Below, piece after piece: positions 1 to 7,535 of a stretch of DNA of 41,764 nt. Numbering within the stretch: the stretch's first letter is position 1; the number at the start of each line of letters is the position of its first letter. The notes beneath the pieces were generated by a model, which saw nothing but the letters and a program-made list of their open reading frames with translations, was not told the DNA's origin and made no database searches. Source of the stretch: Desulfobacter curvatus DSM 3379 (GTDB lineage: Bacteria; Desulfobacterota; Desulfobacteria; Desulfobacterales; Desulfobacteraceae); NCBI RefSeq assembly GCF_000373985.1, contig NZ_KB893077.1:154-41917 (forward strand), read 5' to 3'. The position numbers and the translations under genes were made by a program.

Positions 1-150
1 GGTACAGGCCATGGTTTGTGTAGGAAGAACTACCTTTCCGATGCCTTCTGAAAGAAGGAAAGGCGGAATTTTCCCAAAAAGGAGTGGGCGGAACAACTTC
101 GGCCGACCTTTTATTATTTATGCGTCAGCACTGATAAAATATTAATTTTC
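1..150. other. non-coding window edge with a hairpin
   Basis: No reading frame here looks like a gene. A small hairpin is visible: CCTTCT at 44-49 pairs with AGAAGG at 53-58, and an outer CCTTT (33-37) pairs with AAAGG (59-63). No T-run follows, so it is not a clear terminator. The stretch may be the downstream flank of a gene outside the window. Confidence 0.4.
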
Positions 151-305
151 TTGACAGATCCTCCTTTTTCGTGCATGATAACGAAAGTCGTCATAGAACT
201 TAAGTGTTTGAGTTCTCTTCCTTAGATATTTTCCCCGAGAAATCAGTGATTATTTTTTAAGATCCAGACGATTTATTTTTATGCTTTATTTAGGAGAACG
301 CCTAC
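151..305 (+). promoter_or_regulatory. sigma-70 promoter and long leader of the cold-shock gene
   Basis: TTGACA at 151-156 is a perfect -35 box. After a 17-base spacer comes CATGAT (174-179) as a -10 box, preceded by an extended TG at 172-173. AT-rich sequence just upstream could act as an UP element. Transcription would start near 186 and leave a leader of about 120 bases before the ATG at 306. Long structured leaders are typical of cspA-family mRNAs, where they act as thermosensors. Cold regulation of this one is inferred from the family. Confidence 0.65.
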
Positions 306-509
306 ATGGCAAATGGTATTGTAAAATGGTTTAGCGAGTCAAAAGGTTTTGGATTTATCGAACAAGCAGATGGTGGCAACGACGTGTTTGTCCATCATTC
401 AGGCATCAACGCAACTGGTTTTAAATCTCTCAATGAAGGTGACCAGGTTTCATTCGACATTGTACAGGGTCCCAAAGGACCGGCAGCTGCAAATGTGACC
501 GTGATCTAA
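306..509 (+). CDS. CspA-family cold-shock protein
   Basis: This 67-residue protein has the usual length of a single cold-shock domain, a five-strand OB-fold that binds single-stranded RNA and DNA and melts mRNA structure. RNP1 is seen as KGFGFI (about residues 13-18) and RNP2 as DVFVHH (about 26-31); the N-terminal GIVKWF is also typical. The start is fixed by the ribosome site AGGAGA at 292-297. It is monocistronic, with its own promoter (151-179) and a strong terminator at 537-569. The paralogue type (cold-induced or constitutive) cannot be told from sequence, so no symbol is given. Confidence 0.97.
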   Translation: MANGIVKWFSESKGFGFIEQADGGNDVFVHHSGINATGFKSLNEGDQVSFDIVQGPKGPAAANVTVI

Positions 510-536
510 TATCCATTTTATCCCTGTGACATTTTA

Positions 537-569
537 GCCCTGAGTAGATTCCTACTCAGGGCTTTTTTT
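537..569 (+). terminator. intrinsic terminator of the cold-shock gene
   Basis: An 11-bp perfect stem, GCCCTGAGTAG (537-547) and CTACTCAGGGC (552-562), encloses the four-base loop ATTC and is followed directly by seven T residues (563-569). It lies 28 bases after the stop codon. Confidence 0.95.
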
Positions 570-746
570 ATTTCGATTGTTTTTCATAAAAAGTTTATAC
601 GTTACAAGGATATAATTTCAATGACTTTATTTAAACTGTTGCACTTTTTATATCCTACGGATTATCTTAGTATCTCTACTTTGCTAAGCGGTCGATACTT
701 TACCTTTCATAATCTTCCGAAACGAACCTGAAAAAGGACTTAATAA

Positions 747-1886
747 TTGAAAAAACAACAAAGGGATAATCTTCTAATCTCTTTTTTCAAGGAAAAAGAG
801 AAGTACAAAACACTTGCTGAGTACTTTGTCCGGCTCATTCGAGATGATCCTTCAGCGCCCAAAGAAAGTATTCATACGATACTATATCGAATTAAAGATG
901 AATCAAGACTTATTGAGAAAATCGACCAAGAGAATATGAATTCTGAATTTGATATAAAGCCTATTACACACAAAAATTTTCACGAAAGGATTGGAGATAT
1001 AATTGGTATCCGGATTATTTGCCTGCGCCTTTCAGACATTGTAAAAGTCGAAGCGTATCTTAAATTTTTAGTTGAAGAGAACCTATTAAAATTCATACAA
1101 AAACCAGATTATAAAAGATCATTTGTTTTGCCAATAGGTCTTGGCAAGGTATCCCCACAAAATATCAATCTCCAATATAGTGGATATTCTTCAATCCATT
1201 ACCAGATCAAATTAGGTGAGAATTCAGATGTAAGCGAGACATTTAAAAGCATCCAAATAGAGCTGCAATTACGCACGATTCTTGAGGAGGCATGGGGTGA
1301 AATCGACCATAAATATAGATATAGCTATAGCCGGATTGGGGAGGCTTTTCCTGAACACATACATTCAGGTTTCTATAATTTGAGTGCTTATCTGCAAGCT
1401 GCCGCAATGCAGGCAGAGCAATTATGTCGTGAAGTCGAAGCCCATAGGCTAACAAAATCTCTAAAATTGAAGAGAAATAAAAAGAGGTCTGTCTCCCCTG
1501 AATATGAAAGCAAAGAACAGATCAATGGTCCTGTTGAACCATTAGAGGTATCATCTGCACTTAAATCGGTATTGGAAGAGACATTTGGATTTAAACCGAC
1601 AGCCAGGACGCTTACATATATCATTAAACGACTCAATAAATTAGAATACTCCCAGCGTTCTAAACGTTTTTTTCATAAAATTTTCACAAAGCGTCGACTG
1701 AATGAATTTCGAAATATTTATCAGGAAGTTTTCAAACGAGATCCATTCACGAACGATAATAATAGAAATATTGATATAATAAATGCTGTAAATTTTGCAC
1801 TTTTCGATGAAATCGAAGGCACAATGGTCGCAACGGAGGGATTGAGATCTACCCTGAAATGGAGAAAAGATCGTTTGTCAATATGA
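747..1886 (+). CDS. RelA/SpoT-domain protein, single-domain (p)ppGpp synthetase or toxSAS-like
   Basis: This 379-residue protein carries a RelA/SpoT nucleotidyltransferase domain (about residues 45-200). Visible motifs are GDIIGIRI (83-90), the G-loop-like GYSSIHY (146-152), IELQLRT (171-177) and WGEIDHKY (183-190). There is no HD hydrolase domain in front and no recognisable TGS or ACT domain behind, so it is a small alarmone synthetase type. An unassigned, basic, helical region of about 180 residues follows. Such proteins transfer pyrophosphate from ATP to GTP or GDP; some members (toxSAS) modify tRNA or make toxic alarmones and act against phage. The TTG start is supported by AAGGA at 734-738. 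No separate antitoxin gene is adjacent; the long C-terminus could play that part, as in CapRel proteins (inference). Confidence 0.85.
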   Translation: MKKQQRDNLLISFFKEKEKYKTLAEYFVRLIRDDPSAPKESIHTILYRIKDESRLIEKIDQENMNSEFDIKPITHKNFHERIGDIIGIRIICLRLSDIVKVEAYLKFLVEENLLKFIQKPDYKRSFVLPIGLGKVSPQNINLQYSGYSSIHYQIKLGENSDVSETFKSIQIELQLRTILEEAWGEIDHKYRYSYSRIGEAFPEHIHSGFYNLSAYLQAAAMQAEQLCREVEAHRLTKSLKLKRNKKRSVSPEYESKEQINGPVEPLEVSSALKSVLEETFGFKPTARTLTYIIKRLNKLEYSQRSKRFFHKIFTKRRLNEFRNIYQEVFKRDPFTNDNNRNIDIINAVNFALFDEIEGTMVATEGLRSTLKWRKDRLSI

Positions 1887-1948
1887 ATGGATAAAACACC
1901 CCTTTGAGGGATACTCTCATATCAAGTTTATTAGTGAAGGAGACTATC

Positions 1949-2761
1949 ATGTGGCTAAACGCATCTTGTCTTATTGAATTTCAAATGTCTGTTCCAACAC
2001 CATTTTTGCTGATGCTTCGTCCCCGCAGTGGTTGCCAGCAATGGATCACACGTGAAGAATATATCTTGTCCCCCGGCGTACCCGCGGTAGAATTTACGGA
2101 TTCGTTCGGCAACCTGTGTCAAAGATTGGTTGCACCAGCTGGTTCCTTTTCAGTTAGTACATCCGTTGATATCGAAACGGCTGAGTTCTGCGATACTGCC
2201 CCTGGCGCGCCGTTTATCGAAGTGCAACATTTACCGGATGATGTTTTGCCATTCCTGTATCCAAGCCGGTTTTGTGAGTCGGATCGTTTCACGGAAATGG
2301 CTGCAGCGATTACAGCAGGCCGGCTCTTAGGGTACGATCAATGCGATGCCATTGTTAATTATATCCGGGATTCAATACAGTATACGCCGGGACTCGGGCA
2401 ACAGATAATAAGCGCATCTGAAGTAAATCAGCTTGGACAAGGCGTTTGCCGGGATATGGCCCATTTTGGAATAGCCTGTTGCCGGGCGCTGTCGATACCT
2501 GCCCGCATGGTAGTGGGTTACCTTGAATCGCTTGAACCAATGGATCTGCACGCTTGGTTTGAGGCATACGTAGGAAATCGGTGGTACACATTCGATCCGA
2601 CGCGACTCGATCTGAAAGGAGGGCGTATTGCAATCGCTTTTGGCCGGGATGCAGCCGACGTGGCAATCTACACTCAATTCGGAGATCCAGTGGAATTGTT
2701 GAATATGAACGTTCAGGTTCACCGAATTCCCGGTCCCACACATCAAAGCAGAATTCAATAA
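1949..2761 (+). CDS. transglutaminase-like (papain-fold) protein
   Basis: The 270-residue product has an N-terminal region of the kind found in bacterial transglutaminase-like proteins, followed by the core domain. The catalytic triad is visible as Cys167 in GVCRDMAHF, His201 in DLHAWFEAYV and Asp216 in FDPTR. These enzymes act as cysteine peptidases or amide-forming or amide-cleaving enzymes; the substrate is unknown. No signal peptide is seen, so a cytoplasmic location is likely. The ATG at 1949 is preferred over an upstream TTG at 1904 because GAAGGAGA (1936-1943) sits at the right distance. It follows the RelA-type gene by 62 bases and may be co-transcribed with it. Confidence 0.88.
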   Translation: MWLNASCLIEFQMSVPTPFLLMLRPRSGCQQWITREEYILSPGVPAVEFTDSFGNLCQRLVAPAGSFSVSTSVDIETAEFCDTAPGAPFIEVQHLPDDVLPFLYPSRFCESDRFTEMAAAITAGRLLGYDQCDAIVNYIRDSIQYTPGLGQQIISASEVNQLGQGVCRDMAHFGIACCRALSIPARMVVGYLESLEPMDLHAWFEAYVGNRWYTFDPTRLDLKGGRIAIAFGRDAADVAIYTQFGDPVELLNMNVQVHRIPGPTHQSRIQ

Positions 2762-2872
2762 CGGCCATGGGCCGACCTGACATATCATCTGCCAGGCTCA
2801 GCCCACAAAAAAGATTGAAAGCTCTGAGTAACTTCCCCAGACTTTCTTATAAAAATATTTTAGGATTCATGA

Positions 2873-4378
2873 ATGCAAAAAAAATTTATAGAAATTTTTA
2901 CTGATATTCTCGGTTCAGTCCGTGAGCCGCTTGTGATTCTTGATGCTGATTTGAAAATAGTCAAAGCCAATCAATCGTTTTATATGACATTTTGTGCAAA
3001 GCAGGAAGACACGGAAGGAATTCTAATTTATGACCTTGGCAACGGGCAGTGGAATATCCCCAGGCTCAGAGAATTACTTGAGAGTATCCTCCCTGAAAAT
3101 ACCGTGTTCAATGATTTTGAAGTGGAACATTCCTTTGATGTCATTGGGCCTAAAATAATGCATTTGAATGCTAGAAAAATTTATAACGATTTTAAAAAAG
3201 TGGAGCTGATTTTACTGGCTATTGAAGATGTAACTGAAAAAGAACAGTATAAGCGGAATCTTAAGGACATAGTGGAAAAAAGGACCGTCCAGCTTGTTCT
3301 GGAAAAGCAAAAGACCGAACATGAAAAGGCGCTTACTGAGAAAGCCCTGGAGGAAGTAGAAATACTGAAAAAGCAACTTGAAGATGAACGCGCATATCTT
3401 AAAGATGAAATTAAGCTGGAACATAATCACGAAAGCATTATTGGTCATAGTGACGGGCTTAAATACGTGCTATTCAAGGTTGAGCAAATTGCACAGAGTA
3501 ATACAACCGTTATGGTTCTGGGTGAGACCGGTACCGGTAAGGAGCTTGTGGCCCGTGCAATTCATAGCTCCAGCAACAGAAAAAACCGGGCACTGATCAA
3601 AGTCAATTGTGCGGCATTGCCCTCAAATCTTATAGAGAGCGAGCTTTTCGGCCATGAAAAAGGGGCATTTACCGGCGCAGATCGCAGCCACAAGGGACGG
3701 TTTGAGATTGCAGACAAAGCCACCTTGTTTCTGGATGAAATCGGAGAACTGCCCCTGGAATTGCAATCAAAGCTGCTCAGAGTAATTCAAGAAGGTGAAT
3801 TTGAACGGTTGGGAAATTCGCGCACCATCAAGGTGGATGTACGGATTATTGCGGCGACAAACAGAAATCTTGAGGAAGAAGTTGAAAAGGGGCGTTTTCG
3901 AAGCGATCTGTGGTACCGGCTCAATGTTTTTCCGATTACCATGCCGCCGCTGCGGGAAAGGAAAGAGGATATCCCCCTCCTTGCTGATTTCTATATTAAT
4001 AAAATTTCCCGGAGATTGGGTAAGCAAATTAAGGTGGTTCCCCAAAACGTAATGAATGCCCTTTTAAACTATCATTGGCCGGGAAACGTTCGAGAGTTGG
4101 AAAATGTTCTTGAACGTGCAGTGATCAATTCCTCAAGCCCCAAACTCAATCTGGCTGATGATCTCGATAAATCCTACAGCCATTTGAGCAAAAACTTGAA
4201 AACCCTTGAGGCGGTTGAGCGCGATTATATCATCCGCGTGCTTGAACAGACCCGCTGGAAAGTAAGCGGCAAGAACAGTGCGGCCCATATTCTCGGCCTC
4301 AATCGTAGCACATTGCGTGCCCGCATGCGTAAACTCAGCATCGTTCCTCCCGAGCGGCTTCCTTTTAATTGCCAATGA
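2873..4378 (+). CDS. PAS-domain sigma-54-dependent transcriptional activator, Fis family
   Basis: This 501-residue one-component activator has an N-terminal PAS domain (about 10-120, with GNGQWNIPRLRELL, as in chemotaxis-type PAS sensors), a coiled coil (about 122-185), a sigma-54 AAA+ domain (about 187-420) and a C-terminal Fis-type helix-turn-helix (about 448-488). Walker A is GETGTGKE (217-224), the sigma-54 contact loop is GAFTGA (264-269), Walker B is LFLDEIGE (285-292) and HWPGNVREL is at 401-409. With GAFTGA intact it should remodel closed sigma-54 complexes. There is no receiver domain, so the signal should enter through PAS. The start has AGGA at 2862-2865. The near-perfect sigma-54 promoter at 4579-4594 is the obvious local target. 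Confidence 0.95.
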   Translation: MQKKFIEIFTDILGSVREPLVILDADLKIVKANQSFYMTFCAKQEDTEGILIYDLGNGQWNIPRLRELLESILPENTVFNDFEVEHSFDVIGPKIMHLNARKIYNDFKKVELILLAIEDVTEKEQYKRNLKDIVEKRTVQLVLEKQKTEHEKALTEKALEEVEILKKQLEDERAYLKDEIKLEHNHESIIGHSDGLKYVLFKVEQIAQSNTTVMVLGETGTGKELVARAIHSSSNRKNRALIKVNCAALPSNLIESELFGHEKGAFTGADRSHKGRFEIADKATLFLDEIGELPLELQSKLLRVIQEGEFERLGNSRTIKVDVRIIAATNRNLEEEVEKGRFRSDLWYRLNVFPITMPPLRERKEDIPLLADFYINKISRRLGKQIKVVPQNVMNALLNYHWPGNVRELENVLERAVINSSSPKLNLADDLDKSYSHLSKNLKTLEAVERDYIIRVLEQTRWKVSGKNSAAHILGLNRSTLRARMRKLSIVPPERLPFNCQ

Positions 4379-4390
4379 GGCTCCTTCTTC

Positions 4391-4416
4391 GTTGTGGCCT
4401 ATCCGGTTGTGGCCAC
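4391..4416. promoter_or_regulatory. candidate upstream activator site for the sigma-54 promoter
   Basis: GTTGTGGCC occurs twice in direct orientation, at 4391-4399 and 4406-4414. GTGGCC (4394-4399) also forms an inverted pair with GGCCAC (4411-4416). The block lies 165-190 bases upstream of the -24 element, a usual distance for enhancer sites of sigma-54 activators, and directly behind the activator gene. Binding by that activator is inference. Confidence 0.45.
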
Positions 4417-4578
4417 GTCCGAGATCGGTTACGGGAACCTTTAAAAAGGCACGATATGACCCATTGAACAAATAAGACCGTTTTTGAATTTTCCTTTCTA
4501 TTTAAATAACCTACCTCCTTCCTTTGTTTCTCCTTAAAATACAGCATCATCAAAAAACTATTCCTCTTGTCAGAACCA

Positions 4579-4594
4579 TGGCGCAATGATTGCA
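4579..4594 (+). promoter_or_regulatory. sigma-54 (-24/-12) promoter
   Basis: TGGCGC-AATGA-TTGCA fits the consensus TGGCRC-N5-TTGCW at every constrained base, with GG and GC exactly 12 bases apart. Transcription would start near 4605, about 70 bases before the small basic gene at 4673. It could serve that gene, the ABM-domain gene and possibly the SPFH operon behind them. Confidence 0.8.
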
Positions 4595-4672
4595 CTATTA
4601 TAAAGTTCGAACACTCCAAGCAAGGAAAGAGGGTAACGGAAAAACACTGATTTTAAACCAGGAGAAAAGATT

Positions 4673-4813
4673 ATGGGTGATAAAGGAAAAAGAGACAAAG
4701 GCAGGCGTGAAGAACAGAAAAAAGCCAGACAGACGCCAAAAGAGAAACGAAAACAAAAAAAGGAAAAAAACATTTCAGAAGCAGTTATAGGGAGGGGCCT
4801 CAGTGACGTTTAG
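4673..4813 (+). CDS. 46-residue lysine/arginine-rich small protein
   Basis: The product begins MGDKGKRDKGRREEQKKARQ and stays highly charged until about residue 33, then ends in a short neutral tail. The ATG follows a good ribosome site, AGGAGAAA, at 4660-4667. It sits downstream of the sigma-54 promoter at 4579-4594, which supports expression. Proteins with a repeated K-E-K-R-K pattern and this length are known to me as short hypothetical proteins in Deltaproteobacteria, but no function is established. A nucleic-acid- or ribosome-binding role is a guess from charge alone. It is too short for most gene callers. Confidence 0.6.
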   Translation: MGDKGKRDKGRREEQKKARQTPKEKRKQKKEKNISEAVIGRGLSDV

Positions 4814-4862
4814 CCATCTTTTATATTTCGATATTCCAACATGTTTTTAAGAGGTAGTTCGA

Positions 4863-5192
4863 ATGATGATAGTCAAAATGACTTTCAACGCACATCCGGA
4901 AAAACATCTCGAAGTGCTGCAAACCCTCCTCTCACTGATTGAATCGGTGAGAGAAGGCCCCGGTTGCAGAAGCTGTTGTGCCTTTTGTGACATTGACAAT
5001 AAGAATCGATTTTCACTGCTGGGGGAATGGGAAACCGAAAAAGATATGGAAAATCACATCCAGTCATATCAGTTCGGTGTGCTTCTGGGAACAAAAACAC
5101 TATTATCTGAACCGCTCAGGATTCGGATCCATAAAGTGTCCCAAACCTTGGGGATGGATGCGGTTCGGGTGCTCAGGCAAAAACAGGGCTGA
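4863..5192 (+). CDS. ABM-domain protein, putative quinol monooxygenase-like
   Basis: The 109-residue product matches the antibiotic-biosynthesis-monooxygenase (dimeric ferredoxin-like) fold in its pattern: a beta strand MIVKMTFNA, a helix rich in L and E, GPGCRSCCAFCDIDN, LLGEWETEKDMENHIQS and a final beta strand. Family members oxidise quinols or other small aromatics without a cofactor, or act as stress proteins. Four cysteines in residues 35-44 are unusual and might make it redox-sensitive (inference). The start has AAGAGGT at 4848-4854; a second ATG follows directly at 4866. It lies 50 bases after the small basic gene and is likely in the same sigma-54 transcript. Confidence 0.75.
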   Translation: MMIVKMTFNAHPEKHLEVLQTLLSLIESVREGPGCRSCCAFCDIDNKNRFSLLGEWETEKDMENHIQSYQFGVLLGTKTLLSEPLRIRIHKVSQTLGMDAVRVLRQKQG

Positions 5193-5344
5193 TGGCATAA
5201 AATTATTCAATACCCAAACTGACATCTGTGGCCGTGACGTTATCCATATACGGGTATCACTACCGGAAAATTCGAGAACAATATGTTTTTTAAATCCATG
5301 ATTCATCCCACTTGTGTGAATTGTGTTTCATAAAGGAATTGACT

Positions 5345-6445
5345 GTGACTGAAAACCAGACAAATCAATTTAAAGAGTATTTGACCAGGGCTAAGCGCCC
5401 ATTAGGCGGTTTTTTCTCAAGTCTGCGAATGGGTGTTGGATTTCAAATTCTGCTCACATTGGCCGTAATTTTATACCTTTGCTATAAATTTTTATTCGCC
5501 TATGTAGAGCCGAATGAATACGGTATTAAGGTGATCCGTGTGGGAATATCCCGCGGGGTTCAAAAAGAAGTTTACCATGCCGGACTCTCCTTTGTTTTGC
5601 CCTTCGGCCTGCAGCAGATGTATCGCTTTCCCAAGGGTATCCAGGTGCTGGAGCTGACCAATTTCCCAGAAACGGCAGCCGGTGGTGCCAGAAAAGACCG
5701 GGCAGCCCATATCCAGACCTCAGACGGTTTTTTTGTGGATGTGGATGTTTCCATGCTCTATCACATTCAGGATCCCTACCTGGTATTTACCACCATCGGC
5801 CCGGGCAAACTGTACGAAGACAACGGAATCATCCCCAAAGCCGAACCTGCCTTGAAAGAGACCCTGGGTAAACTGACCACCGAAGAATTTTATAACAGCC
5901 CCATGCGGGTTAAAAAGGCAGAAGATGCCAAAGATAATCTCAACCGGGAACTCAATTTGAAAGGAATTGAGGTGGACCAGGTGCTGGTCCGCTATTTCAG
6001 ATACAGCCCTGAAATCCAAAAGAATATTGAAGCCAAAAAACTTCAGGATCAGATGGTCTTTACCAACCAGGCCGCAGCCCGGGCCGCCAAGGAAGAAGCT
6101 CAGTTAAAAAAGATTGTCCAGGAGGGTATGGTCATCACCGCCGTTGAGATGGAAAAAGGCCGGGCCTATGTGACCCGAAAAATTGCTGAAAAAGACCTCT
6201 ATACCCGTAAAGTAAAGGCCAATGCAGATCTGTTGGTAAAACTGTCTGAGGCCGAACGGGTGCGCCTGAAAAATGAAGCATTAAAAGGCATTGGGTCCGA
6301 CCGTATGGTGGGCTTAAAGATGGCACAGGCGTATAAGGGCCTTGATCTGATTATCCTTCCCAGCGACGGTGCTCATGGGGTCAATCCGCTGGATATGAAC
6401 AACACCCTAAAATTATTTGATGTTCGCCAGGGAGGTGCCAAGTGA
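5345..6445 (+). CDS. SPFH/band-7 (prohibitin-like) membrane protein
   Basis: This 366-residue protein has one N-terminal transmembrane helix (about residues 34-54) followed by a band-7/SPFH domain opening with VEPNEYGIKVIRVG, then a long charged, probably coiled-coil region rich in A, K and E, and a short tail. SPFH proteins such as HflK/HflC, prohibitin and flotillin assemble into large membrane rings that hold proteases or organise membrane microdomains. The GTG at 5345 is chosen because AAAGGA (5332-5337) sits 7 bases before it; an upstream TTG at 5312 has no ribosome site. It overlaps the next gene by four bases (GTGA), so the pair is translationally coupled and probably forms one hetero-oligomer. 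Confidence 0.88.
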   Translation: MTENQTNQFKEYLTRAKRPLGGFFSSLRMGVGFQILLTLAVILYLCYKFLFAYVEPNEYGIKVIRVGISRGVQKEVYHAGLSFVLPFGLQQMYRFPKGIQVLELTNFPETAAGGARKDRAAHIQTSDGFFVDVDVSMLYHIQDPYLVFTTIGPGKLYEDNGIIPKAEPALKETLGKLTTEEFYNSPMRVKKAEDAKDNLNRELNLKGIEVDQVLVRYFRYSPEIQKNIEAKKLQDQMVFTNQAAARAAKEEAQLKKIVQEGMVITAVEMEKGRAYVTRKIAEKDLYTRKVKANADLLVKLSEAERVRLKNEALKGIGSDRMVGLKMAQAYKGLDLIILPSDGAHGVNPLDMNNTLKLFDVRQGGAK

Positions 6446-7479
6446 AACGTTTGATCCTTTTTGTGATCCTAATGACGGCAAGCCTTTTGACCACGGGCTG
6501 TATGCCCCATACCACAGGGGAAACCGAAGTCGGTGTCCGGACCCGGAAAATCGGCCTGTTTGCACCCAAAGGCGTAGAGGACCATGTGTATGCTCAAGGC
6601 TCGACCTATTTTTTTCTGCCTTTTATCAATGACTGGCATGTCTTTGACACCAAGCTGCAGAATCTTGAAATGACCTTTTCAGAAAGCCGGGGGGACCGCA
6701 AAACCCAGGATGATCTGCTGTTTAAAACCATTGACGGGAATGACATCAGCCTTGATGTGATCATTGCTTACCGGATTGATGCCGCAAAGGCCCCGTACAT
6801 TCTCCAGTATGTGGCTTCAAACGATGCCATCCTCCGGGAAACTATCGTCAGGACGGTTGCCAGAAGCAAGCCCAGGGATATCTTCGGGGAGCTGAAGACC
6901 GAATCCTTTTATGTGGCTGAAGCAAGAGAAACCCAAGCCGAAAAAGCCAAGGCCGCATTGGATAAGATTCTTGGACCCATGGGCGTTGTCATTGAGAAGG
7001 TGCTGACCAACGACTACCGGTTCAATGCAGAGTACACCAAAGCCATTGAAGATAAAAAAGTGGCGGACCAGCAGGTGGAGAAAAACAAATCAGCCCAACA
7101 TGCCGCCCTCGAAGAGTATAAACGTAAACTGGAAGAAGCAAGGGGTGAGGTGAACAAAATGGTTGCCAACGCCGACGGTCAATATCAAAAGGATAAAATC
7201 GAGGCGGATGTTTATCTGGAAAAGCAGCAGCTTTTGGCAAGGGCCATTGAAGCGGAAGGTATTGCCGAAGCCAAAGGCATCCAGGAAATGAACAATGCCC
7301 TGGCCGGTTCCGGGGCTGAGACCATCGTGAAACTGAAAATTGCAGAAGCACTTGAAGGCAAGCGCATCATTCTGCTTCCGATGTCCGAAGGGGGAATGAA
7401 TCTGAAAACAACGAATATCAACCGGCTTATTGAGACTCTGGGGACTAAATCGCTTTCTACTATCCAAAGACCGGATTAA
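6442..7479 (+). CDS. SPFH/band-7 lipoprotein, partner of the preceding protein
   Basis: The 345-residue product starts with a lipoprotein signal peptide; the lipobox LTTGC ends at Cys20. An SPFH domain follows (about 25-190), then a long coiled coil (about 190-290) and a C-terminal region with IILLPMSEGG that parallels the IILPSDG end of its neighbour. It is clearly a paralogue of the first SPFH protein, but anchored by lipid instead of a helix. The GTG start overlaps the upstream stop codon and has GGGAGG at 6430-6435. No NfeD or FtsH gene is next to it, which differs from the usual flotillin and HflKC settings. Confidence 0.88.
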   Translation: MKRLILFVILMTASLLTTGCMPHTTGETEVGVRTRKIGLFAPKGVEDHVYAQGSTYFFLPFINDWHVFDTKLQNLEMTFSESRGDRKTQDDLLFKTIDGNDISLDVIIAYRIDAAKAPYILQYVASNDAILRETIVRTVARSKPRDIFGELKTESFYVAEARETQAEKAKAALDKILGPMGVVIEKVLTNDYRFNAEYTKAIEDKKVADQQVEKNKSAQHAALEEYKRKLEEARGEVNKMVANADGQYQKDKIEADVYLEKQQLLARAIEAEGIAEAKGIQEMNNALAGSGAETIVKLKIAEALEGKRIILLPMSEGGMNLKTTNINRLIETLGTKSLSTIQRPD

Positions 7480-7535
7480 ATACTTCCGGACCTGTGAAGG
7501 CCTTCCCCGGAAAAGTGCAAGGAAAGGACAAGAAC

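Noticed and set aside
2355..2788. Two minus-strand open frames of about 140 residues
   Set aside because: Both are antisense to the transglutaminase catalytic region.
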